A stretch of 27,033 bases of DNA from Paramacrobiotus richtersi (lineage: Eukaryota > Tardigrada > Eutardigrada > Parachela > Macrobiotidae), in assembly GCA_034698045.1 (NCBI GenBank), contig JAQGAU010000500.1, positions 1 through 27,033 on the forward strand. The letters are read 5' to 3'. The translations under genes were made by a program, and so were the position numbers. Position 1 is the first letter of the stretch. Every line of letters begins with the position of its first letter. The notes beneath the pieces were generated by a model. It saw nothing but the letters and a program-made list of their open reading frames with translations, did not search any database and had not been told where the DNA came from. This document shows, one piece after another, positions 18,441-27,033 of this stretch.

Positions 18441-18837
18441 GCCTTCTAACGTTACAAAAAGTCCAGTACCAAAATGAAAAATAAAACTCTACCAGTTAGC
18501 GGATAAACTGCGTCAGTTATGCATTTTTCAGTTGACAAATGGCGATGCAAAGATAGCAACGTGCCAGTGCACTACGATTTTATCACATATGTATGACATG
18601 TCTGTTTCCGATCCTCAGATCTGTTACACCTCAGTTTTTCAAACAATATCCTTTTCAGTTCATGAATTCACGCACAATTTTGAACACGGATACAGTGCTA
18701 CATATGTGTATGACGGTATGACCCTTTACCAGGACGGAAAATAAACCTGTCTACATAAGTGCAACGAAGAGCGCTAGTAAAACTGATTATTTCTGTTAGT
18801 AAAACTGTCAAGAAACTGATTATTTCTTGCGCTTTAG

Positions 18838-18974
18838 CTTGGAAAGATCACGGTAACAGTAACAGTTACTGCTCGCGGCAGGGCCAAATTCCTGTCAAGA
18901 AACCGGTATTATTAACTAAAATCCACGAAAACACGGGACACTGGTCCAGATCGTTATATATGCGGCCTACGGCA
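18838..18974 (-). pseudogene. PH-BEACH linker/BEACH N-terminal exon, unit 5
   Basis: Strong acceptor CTTTTTGTAG, then AVGRIYNDLDQCPVFSWILV and N-N-T. In another frame the exon ends YCYRDLSK, where NBEA has NFRDLSK. A small TGTTAC-type duplication and frameshifts break it, and the donor is CTAAAG instead of GTAAAG. It is the better of two copies of this exon (other: 3433-3560). Confidence 0.8.
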
Positions 18975-19029
18975 CTACAAAAAGTTTCACACCAAAGTCA
19001 GCAAAAGTGCTAAATCGAATACCCAAAAA

Positions 19030-19380
19030 ACTGATCGACTATACTTTCTTCAGTTGCTTACGATAATTTGGCCTAGTACCACCATAAAGGGATCAAGGAC
19101 AAGGAAATCGACCTGCCAGTGCACTACGATTTTATCACACGTCGATATAAGCAATACCCATAAAAAAAGCACATTAATTTTTTTCTGTATGATGGATCGA
19201 TTCCGGTGTACAATCGGAGTAGCATACAAATATTACAGTTACAAAAATCTGCATAAAATGACATTTAAGCAATGGAAACCTTGGCATACTTGGAAATCAA
19301 TAATTGTATACGTAGCCTTGATGTGGCATATTCCTACAACGCACAAAACAAATGATAATTCACAATTTCGTTTACTAAAC
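19030..19380 (+). repeat. Intronic repeat block epsilon and flank
   Basis: ATACTTTCTTCAGTTGCTTA, motif core TGCCAGTGCACTACGATTTT and ACAAATGATAATTC parallel 6610-7120. A 168-codon open frame here is a by-product; its sequence follows the non-coding repeat and resembles no protein I know. Confidence 0.6.
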
Positions 19381-19554
19381 TTTATCGCAAACCCAAAGGT
19401 CACGTGCAAGCGATGCGAAAACAAACGCCCTTTACAACAAAACTTAAAACATTTATTTAATTACTTCTATAGTGCACATGTCACGGTCGGTGATACAATA
19501 AATACTACACTTCTTCGAATAACTTCAAAACGGGGAAAAATTGTCGCATATATC

Positions 19555-19900
19555 AGCTAACAGCGCATTGAGCGCAAGCCATTTGTGCTAATGCGGAAAA
19601 TACATTCAGTGCCTGTGCCACTTACATGCATGGTCATCTGGCTGACACCACCGACAATTTAGAATAATGCGGTTGCTGATAAAGAGAATATATAGAAGTA
19701 CACAAAATCAAACTACTTATCGTAAAGAAAGGTATAATGATGTTTTTTTCAAGTCTCAATGGATCTGCAATAGCTTTAAATCGACAGTACTCGCTTGATG
19801 GCAGCCACCCCACTACGGTTCTCCCCGCGTTGCTAACGGACCATTCAGGGATCACGCGTTGGCAACCGCGGTATATAAATATTTTATTTTTGTCCTCTGG
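19555..19900 (+). repeat. Repeat block beta, copy 1
   Basis: CAGCTAACAGCGCATTGAGC, AAAATACATTCAGTG, ACTACTTATCGTAAAGAAAG, GATGTTTTTTTC and a motif core (CACCCCACTACGGTTC) match 25525-25850 in order and orientation. Confidence 0.7.
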
Positions 19901-19904
19901 AAAA

Positions 19905-20440
19905 CCGGTCAAAATCACTGCCCAGATTCCGCCGAAAGGGGCTGTTGAGGGGCGGGTTGGTTGCTGAAAACAGTTATGATTCTGTTTAATGGTTCATCAC
20001 ATTTTTTTGAAATATTTTGTCTCGGGGAAAAAAGAAACAAGAGGATAAAACTACCCTGCCTGAGGAGATATTCACCACAAGTACGAAATCCATGTTCAAT
20101 AGCAACCGTGGCTTACATATACCTCAACAGAAAGTTAAAAAAGAATGTCTATTACTGCGATTCAAATACTATAGTATACAGAACTGCCAACGACATACAG
20201 AAGTGGTTACAAATTGGAAAGTACACGCCGTCGCCACCGCCCTACGATTATCGGCATTTTATCGTACGTAAGAAAGTGCAGTAAAATTTAGGATAATAAA
20301 ACTTCAACAAAAAAAACCGAGACCAACAACTAGCTTTCTGTCCCCAGCGAAAACGCACCCAAGCACGAAAACACACGTAACAACAGCTCTTGAAATAGAA
20401 ATCAGCATGTAAATTAACTGTTAAAACTCTAAGAACCGCA
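19905..20440 (+). repeat. Repeat blocks eta and zeta, unit 6
   Basis: Same order as at 13840-14500 and 16450-16960: GGGGCTGTTGAGGGGCGGG, TTGAAATATTTTGTCTCGGG, AAGTACGAAATCCATGTTCA, core GCCACCGCCCTACGATTATC, then TTTCTGTCCCCAGCGAAAAC. The expected post-BEACH exon to its right is not recognisable. Confidence 0.6.
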
Positions 20441-20860
20441 GCAAATAACCATAGATGGCAAAAGAGTATCTAAAGTCGCAATTTACAGTTATAGTATAGT
20501 AATAGTTTTGTCACGGTTCGTTCATGGTTTCTGTCCGTTGTGCACGTTTTCCACTGCTGTGTATTTTGGTACTACTGGTAAGTACACAGGCGTATTGCTA
20601 GTCGTTCTAACATTACGAGCATTCGTAGAGCAGTGGCTTCCAGTTGAGTCTCACACTGTTACACAATTACACATAGCTTGAGCTGCCTTTAACAACAATG
20701 TTGTCAACGTCTAAACTGTAAACAATCTTGTAATATCAAAACTGTAACCCTGCAACTGTTAAACTTTTTACCCAGTCAAGAGACTGTTTCAAAGTCTATG
20801 AATATATTATAGTTACAACAACCTGAAAACAGTAAAATCGACGCGGTGCACAGGGTGACA
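20440..20860. other. No recognisable exon
   Basis: AT-rich sequence with one motif core (TTCGTAGAGCAGTGGCTTCC, about 20624). I see no splice pair or protein match here. Confidence 0.4.
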
Positions 20861-20864
20861 GGGC

Positions 20865-21040
20865 TCCCGCAGCAGCTGTGTGGGTATCTGGCCGAAATTG
20901 TCGAAGCTGATTCTGTATGGCCGCTTTCATGACGGGATCATCCATGTTCTCCAGATCCACACTGTCCTCCTAAGTTAGGTAGCAAAATAGATTACACCGC
21001 TTCCGGACCTTTCTGCTTGTAGCCAAAGATCGAGTCAATT
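20865..21040 (-). pseudogene. BEACH exon through NFGQIPTQLL, unit 6
   Basis: In sense: GYKQKGPEAV, a deletion, YLT with a following stop, EDSVDLENMDDPVMKAAIQN, then after a frameshift NFGQIPTQLLREP. It is the clearest match to the C-terminal BEACH motif. The acceptor has become AA instead of AG. Confidence 0.85.
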
Positions 21041-21100
21041 TAACCCACAAACATACACATTGTACCTGAATGAAGCCGGTGCAGCATGAGTTAAACTAGC

Positions 21101-21135
21101 CCATGCGGGTAACTGACGAATTCTGACTTCAAAGC
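21101..21135 (-). pseudogene. BEACH mini-exon fragment, unit 6
   Basis: ALKSEFV, then a deletion and QLPAW. Both splice sites are mutated (GG at the acceptor, GC at the donor). This is the rightmost exon piece I can identify. Confidence 0.65.
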
Positions 21136-21199
21136 CCAACATACAAAAACAATACTTCTATAGTAACAAAAGAAAGTGATACTGCCTGTGCTTATACAG

Positions 21200-23660
21200 C
21201 TAAAAGTATGCAGATACAAGCGCGGGTTGCGCTGGCGCGGAACCCATTTGTGTTCGAAATGTTTGAGGTTTTGGAATCTTTGAAAGTTTCTGAAATCTCC
21301 TAAGGGAATTTACACCTAGTGTATGTGTTCGTAGTGCTGACATGTACAACAATAATATTGTACCAATTTTTCACGACGGTTCCAGTATTATGCAATAGCT
21401 TATTGCACTTTTACATGAGACATGCTTAGAAAGCAGTTATGGTATCTTTGTATCGTGCTACTTCGAACGATATTATAGACGTAGGATTCGGAAAGGCTAA
21501 TCGACTTGAGTTGATAATTGTTGTAATTATCCACTCTGCTGGTATCAGCAAATTCACATGTTTCGCACCACCCATATCCACCTATGACCTACTTACGCAT
21601 TAATTACTGTGGTATGCAAAACTTACGAATACGTGCGAGTTGTTGCTGCATTGTTGCAATAAATATAGATGCATAAAGATAATACGGGAAAAATGAAAAT
21701 GCTTAATGTTTTCGCGGAAAAACAATAATGTAAGGCGAGTGACCTTTAGTTTCGATGTTTCACGGAGAATTTTTCGTGCGCGAAGTCTGAACTGGAAAAA
21801 AAGAATGCAGTACAGCTTTTGTGGTTCATTGACCACTACTTGTATTCACTTAAATCACGGGTGCGAAAACAATTTGTGTGTGCAGTTTCCGGCTGAGGCG
21901 CAACCACCGGGGAAAGCTTTAGCACGACTCCGTGTATCAAAAGTCTCGTTTTGAACCAAATCTTTTGAAATTTGCCTGGAAGAAAGAGATCTAAAACGGG
22001 GATGATTGTAAACCAAAACCAGTCTAACTGCTTTACTCTAAAACTTTATAACGGTAAAAATTGTAAAACCCATGTCAAATTTCGAGAAATCCTCGAACGC
22101 CGGTTCTGGACTTTTGGTTCACAATCGTGCTTATGCACTGTATTTTTATCAGCCTGGCCGAAGCCGCTCGCTCGCAATTAAGAGAACAATAAAATTGTTT
22201 ACTTTATATCTAGATAACAATGTCATTGTTCTTTTTGTTTTATAAACGTCTTGAAACGTTGTTTTAAAAACGTTTTAAAAAAGAAGCTGAAAGCGCCTGG
22301 TATAAAGTATTTGTTTGCTCCTTCGTGTGGTTCGCACCCTTGCTTAACTTTTCACACGATATTCCACATGACCTCTGCAAACCAGGCATTTTAGATCAAC
22401 TACCTAATACTCATGCGTATTTTTTGATTTCTATTCTTTTACTGCACGTTTGTTCACGATAACAACCTTCTATGTAACAGACAACAATGTCTAACACTAA
22501 CACGAAAAGAGAAAACATAAGTAGATGCAAAAATACATTGTTGTCAGGATATAGCTTACTGTCCGATCATTTCTCATAGCGGAATATGCGAATTAGGAAA
22601 AGAAGTTAGTTGAATTCTCACTTCAGTGTTTCTACTACTTTTAAGAATTCTGGTAATTGGTAAACAACAGTGATAAAATACAATGATAAAAAAACTATTG
22701 GACAGTATCATATCGAATATATAGACTTCTAACTTCTAATTAGAAATGTGGCTAAGGATTTATAATTATTCCCGCAACAAACGTCGCCCTCACTATTAAA
22801 ACAGCTATCTAACAGTGCCCTGCACGTTGTTTCCTGGTTGGCACTTGTATGAAAATCTTTGTCGGTTCTGTAACGGTTTAACGCCGTAACGGTCTCTCCA
22901 TTAAAACATTCCATTTCCATGCAAACTGAGTTCCACTGGAATCGGATTTCAACCCACACGTCCATTACGTTTCACAACTCTTAGTATATACATGTGAATA
23001 AGCACGTACACGCCACCTGTGATCACAGTTACCAAAAATTTGAAAATTCGATAAAAAACTGTAGATCACGAATTTTAACACAAACTCTTCGATTTGTAAA
23101 TCCTTTCCTAAGTGTCTTGAGACTAGAACTGCCCAGTTTCTGTTATACTGAAAGATAAAAGAGGAGTTCGATTCCGTGGAAACTGAGACGTAGAAATGTA
23201 TGAATCTAGAGATATATATATGGAAAGTATTGCTGCAACAATATTGAACATAGTTCACTCTGAGAATGTTGGCGCTATTTCGACGAGAAGCCATTACAAT
23301 GCGATCCTCGTCACATTTTGTCACGTTTGTCACGTTTGCCTTGCACAACCGCTCCATAAAGTAACAAAAACTACGCAAAAATGTGCCATACTAAAGCAAA
23401 GGCAGCAAATGCGGTACAACTGTTTGAATAATCTAAATAATACAGAAATATCCAACGGAACTCGATCTTCTTTTATGTAATTGTCCGGTGTCAGTATCGC
23501 CTTTCCACCGTAAAGTACAGAGCGCTGAACGCCATCCCTCTACGTGCACCGGCACTTCATATTTTCATCAGCTGTGCCAGAATGAAAAAATCTTAATAGG
23601 GTTCGTAAATTTTGAATTTTATTTCGTAGAAAATTTATGCGTAAATTTAAAATAGAATAC
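21200..23660. other. No gene recognised
   Basis: AT-rich DNA. A 78-codon - strand frame at 22729-22965 has a fairly even codon mix and six Cys but matches nothing I know. A motif core of the CTCTACG type sits at 23537. No exon of the NBEA array is visible. Confidence 0.4.
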
Positions 23661-23674
23661 ATACATACGACGAA

Positions 23675-23733
23675 TTTTGAAATTTACATACGAAAGCCAT
23701 AAGCCTTATGGCTTTCGTATGTAAACTTCAAAA
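23675..23733. repeat. Near-perfect 59-nt palindrome
   Basis: Two 29-bp arms with one mismatch surround a single C at 23704. The left arm ends CGAAAGCCATAAG and the right arm begins CTTATGGCTTTCG. As RNA or single-stranded DNA it would form a long hairpin. Its right arm abuts repeat block gamma copy 4 (TTTTTGTGAATCGATA). Confidence 0.95.
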
Positions 23734-23734
23734 G

Positions 23735-23885
23735 TTTTTGTGAATCGATATTTTTCCTTCGCAGAACTTAAGCGTATTCCAAAAATTTAACGGATATGTG
23801 CTGAAAAGTATTTCGCTGACCGACACTATATAAGAAATAAAGGTCAAATAAAGGTCAACTACTAAAGCGAGCGATGTGAAAAACA
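23735..23885 (+). repeat. Intronic repeat block gamma, copy 4
   Basis: TTTTTGTGAATCGATATTTT, GCAGAACTTAAGCG, ACACTATATAAGAAAT, AAAGGTCAACT and GCGATGTGAAAAA match 2885-3045 in order. It marks an exonless remnant of another unit. Confidence 0.7.
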
Positions 23886-23889
23886 CATG

Positions 23890-24365
23890 TTTCACTTCTT
23901 TACAATCCTTAATACCTTCCTCGACTTGCGTGTTAAAAATTCTGTAAACCAAAATTTCACGCAGAATAATTTTGTCGGTTCACGAAACTCAATCACAATT
24001 AATTAATTTTGTAAGTATAAATTTACAATAAGCCTTAAACCTTGACTAAATTACTGCACAAAACGTCTGTACAAAACAACCATTTTATGAGCGGACTATG
24101 CCCAAGAAATATTGTACAGCAATTTCGGTTTTGACCGTTCATTCCCGTAGCTGCTAACATACATACGCATAAGCGCGTCCAGCTCAAAAAGTGCAGCGCA
24201 TGCTCCAAGAAAAAATTACTCACTGTATCCATGTAACGTCACATCGCATACGTTAACCCCCTATAATCAAGATACGTATATAACATTGGGTACATATTAA
24301 AACTGAGGACGATAAACTATATTTTGATTCACTCGTTTCCCGTCATTTATTTATATTTAATCTGA
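23890..24365. other. No recognisable gene
   Basis: AT-rich; no exon, repeat or RNA gene recognised. Confidence 0.35.
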
Positions 24366-24366
24366 G

Positions 24367-25180
24367 ATATTTCCAGTGTTCCGTTGAATATTCGAACGAA
24401 TGCAGTTTGCAGTTAGTTAGCATTTGTTAGGCAGAGCCGCATATACTGTACAAGACAAGATCAATCGTAGTGTGGTGGCTTCAAAAACATGTTTCCAGTC
24501 CGGCCAGTACCAGTTTTCCGGTAACAAAAATATACATATTAATACATGGTAGTTTTTCCTCTGTAATTTCGAACTCCAGTTCGACCTCCAGTATTTCACA
24601 CTTTCACCTTCCGAATATACAATATTGTTCTTTCGATGTGGGGCTATTTTTGCGAGCAGTTCTGCCAGATCTATATATGAATACTGCCAACATAATTGCA
24701 CAATTTTGTTATACATGTATAACATTGGGTTTGTGTTTTCTATGCGTTTAATCATTTATTTTTTCCTGTGTATGTGTACTTAATCTGATCATTTTTTATT
24801 TCTTCTTGTTGTATCTCTAAAAATCGTCGACTCTGATTTGTTTTAATAACACAATTTCGTGTAAAACACTATCTGAGCGAACCACCTAAAACGGTACCCA
24901 CTTGGTATTTTTTCGCTTTAATGCGGTGTTAATTCACTAACACAATTTCTCCCCGTTATCCGCTGCAAGAAGACATACCAATTCAGAAATCAGAGGAACT
25001 ACAGTTAAACCAAAAGGTTGCACCGCATAGTCACATATCTATGCGGCTATAAGAGGAAATTAAGCAGCACGCTTTGATAATAAGGAGGATAAATTGTTGG
25101 TCATGCATCAGCTGTTCCGTCAGGTGCATTGGACGGTTAATATATTATTTCCAGCGTCTTGTTGCACATTCGAACGAACG
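24367..25180 (+). repeat. Repeat block delta, copy 2
   Basis: It begins TATTTCCAGTGTTCCGTTGA, has a motif core (ATCGTAGTGTGGTGGCTTCA), a CAGTTCGACCTCCAGT stretch and ATATCTATGCGGCTATAAGA, and ends with TTTCCAGCGTCTTGTTGCAC. The order matches 7378-8260, which shares CAGTTCGGCCTCCAGT and ATATCTATGCGGCCCTAAGA. Confidence 0.7.
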
Positions 25181-25524
25181 CATATCTATCTTTCTATATC
25201 TTTATATAATGGAAGTTAGTAAAGTAAAGTACATGTACTGCTTTCTTATGTCAGAAATATTACTGTCAACAAATTTTGGTGTGAAGTTAACGACATTTTT
25301 TTCGTTTATTTTGGCAGCCGGTATGGTACATACATATGACCTTAAACCGCTTTTCCTGCTAGAACTATCTCTATAAAAAACTACAAATCGTCGACAATAT
25401 TGCAACCTGTTACTTGCGGTCGTTGATTATTTGGCACATACATCGAACAACAGTAACCGAAATATAAAAATTTACTAATTGATTAATTAATTAACTGGAT
25501 ACAATATTATTTGTGTCATATCTA

Positions 25525-25850
25525 CTAGCTAACAGCGCATGAACGACTAAGCCATTTGTTTCGATTGTGGAAAGTACATTCAGCGGCACCACACTACAAT
25601 TATATGTCTGACAGGACCGCCGACAGTTTAGACTAGTTTAGCACCCAACGATCCGAGATAGATAAGAACGATCGATATCGCTACTAAATTACGTAAATGA
25701 AACTACCTATCGTAAGAAAAAGTGAAACCATGTTTTTTTCTGACAAAATCTCTTAACCTGGTCTGATAGCTTCGAACTGACTGGCTTAGTATGGAGATTG
25801 ACTGTTAGTCACCACACTACGATTCCCCACGTCCCATATGGACCAATCAG
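25525..25850 (+). repeat. Repeat block beta, copy 2
   Basis: TAGCTAACAGCGCATGAACG, AAAGTACATTCAGCG, AACTACCTATCGTAAG, CATGTTTTTTTC and core CACCACACTACGATTC match 19555-19900. Confidence 0.7.
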
Positions 25851-25989
25851 TCGATGCTGGTTGATTCCCATCCGTCAGTTCAGCATTTTCGACGAGAAAC
25901 ATTTCTGCGACCGCTATTTAATTTTAGACCTCCGGCTCATGGGTAATTTCGTCATGGTTTACCAACTGCCCCAGGAAGACGGATATTGA
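25842..25989 (+). other. Coding-like segment, unidentified
   Basis: A + strand open stretch reads ISRCWLIPIRQFSIFDEKHF, then CDRYLILDLRLMGNFVMVYQ and LPQEDGY before a TGA. Codons are strongly C/G-ending (TTC, GAC, CTC, ATG, CTG), like the array exons and unlike the flanks. It resembles no protein I know. It may be an exon of another gene or a chance frame at the end of block beta. Confidence 0.3.
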
Positions 25990-26136
25990 TGTTGTTGCAC
26001 AAATATTGTGAGGAACACCCGTGAGAGACTGAATGGAACATTTGACTGTGCAGCTAATTTCATGTTTACATTGAAAATTGAAAGAATATCCTGCAACATG
26101 AAACAACTTACCAAAGGTTTTACAAGTGATGTATGT

Positions 26137-26380
26137 AGTACAGTGCCACATGCGGTATGGATACATATCGCTATCAGGAATTTACTGCAGAATATGTAAG
26201 GTTAGTGAAGTTTACTGTATATTTTTATCTTGAAATCACTACCGAACATTATTGTAAGATTTTCATAACAGAAATGACAAAACTGTCAAGGAGATATCAA
26301 CAGGTAACGTGTAATTTATCAGTCTGTAATTTACCTGCAAGAGTAATAATCATTTTCCATGTCGGGATACGGTTAGATTT
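26137..26380 (+). repeat. Intronic repeat block alpha, copy 5
   Basis: GTAGTACAGTGCCACATGCG, TATCTTGAAATCACTACCGA and GGAGATATCAACAGGTAA match 2269-2530 and 17526-17645. Rightwards, 26920-26970 (TATTACACAGAAAACCTAAA, then GGTCACGTGGAG) is a further gamma copy, so the array continues past the window end. Confidence 0.7.
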
Positions 26381-27033
26381 GTTGATTACAATTTGTCATC
26401 AAATATTTCAGATACCTGTAATTCTCAGTTTGTGGACAGTGACAAAAATGCTATAGGAAACGTCCCAAAACATACTCCACTGGCCGCACTAACCGTGCGT
26501 GTTATTCTCCCAAATCCTTGCATTCCTTGCTCGAAAAACAAGTCGTGAATCTACGAACCGAGTCACTGTCTCAGCGAAAACGGAGAAAGGAAAACATTGT
26601 TTCGAAAACCGTACACAAACATTAAAAGGCCGTTACTCTATGAAAGCCTTCTATGAGATTCACAGGCGCTCTGTTCCAGAACGAAAGAAAGCAGCATTAT
26701 TAGCTGCAGTACTTCTGCAAGAAGTATCTACAAGACTACAGTAAACGAGCACAGTACAAATCGATTCATTTGATCCGACAAAACTACCAAAAATTGTCAA
26801 AACACGTATGCTTGAATTAAAATTACCGCAAATGACATGTGTATGATAGGGATAAACAGCTGAAGGTTACGGGACCGCTGGACAATGTGACAACTCACAG
26901 CGTGCATGAGGAAGTATTCTGTTTACGGTATTACACAGAAAACCTAAAGGTCACGTGGAGCTCACTTTCTCAATGCGAAACTAGACATATTCTGCATAGC
27001 AAACGGACTGTCATGCCAGAAACATATGACAAA

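Noticed and set aside
19054-19560. 168-codon open frame on the + strand
   Set aside because: Lies over intronic repeat epsilon, starts from a non-ATG codon, has AT-rich codons and no family resemblance.
7603-24480. tRNA-derived SINE or tRNA gene based on the A-box-like TAGTGCAGTGG
   Set aside because: No B box at the expected distance (candidates only 23-32 bases away), no clover-leaf, and flanks differ between copies.

Overview
This window looks like nuclear DNA of an invertebrate animal: exons are relatively GC-rich, intronic and intergenic DNA is AT-rich, and short GT...AG introns are visible. The left end carries an intronless class A GPCR with an N-R-L in place of D-R-Y. That style and the decayed surroundings would fit a tardigrade or similar small invertebrate, but the organism is an inference I hold weakly. 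Nothing suggests a prokaryote, plasmid or phage, and I saw no RNA gene or CRISPR array.

Layout. (1) 1-1600: a class A GPCR on the + strand, complete through TM6 but frameshifted in TM7, followed by a second, badly decayed GPCR piece on the - strand. (2) About 1700 to 21140, all on the - strand: broken copies of the 3' half of one gene, a neurobeachin/LRBA-type (NBEA) protein with the order PH, BEACH, WD40. No copy is complete. Read from high to low coordinate, the exon pieces fall into consecutive runs that each follow NBEA protein order: 21.1-20.9 kb; 19.0-17.5 kb; 17.3-17.1 kb; 15.8-15.7 kb; 15.5-14.6 kb; 11.6-9.9 kb; 7.1-3.9 kb; 3.6-1.7 kb. This is a head-to-tail tandem array of at least six decayed units. 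The run at 7.1-3.9 kb is the fullest. (3) Introns of the units are also recognisable as repeat families, and related blocks extend right to 27.0 kb, so the array probably reached that far although I recognise no exons beyond 21.14 kb. (4) 7.1-9.3 kb, 11.6-13.3 kb and 21.2-25.5 kb have no recognisable gene and hold diverged repeats.

Most exon copies carry frameshifts, stops, deletions or dead splice sites. Several single exons (BEACH core at 3165-3393, a BEACH exon at 6493-6562, a WD40 exon at 3865-4042) remain open with usable splice signals. The best-supported reading is an old tandem array of pseudogene units. A puzzling extra is a short motif, consensus about GCCACTGCACTACGATT, found some 25-30 times on both strands throughout the window in otherwise different contexts.
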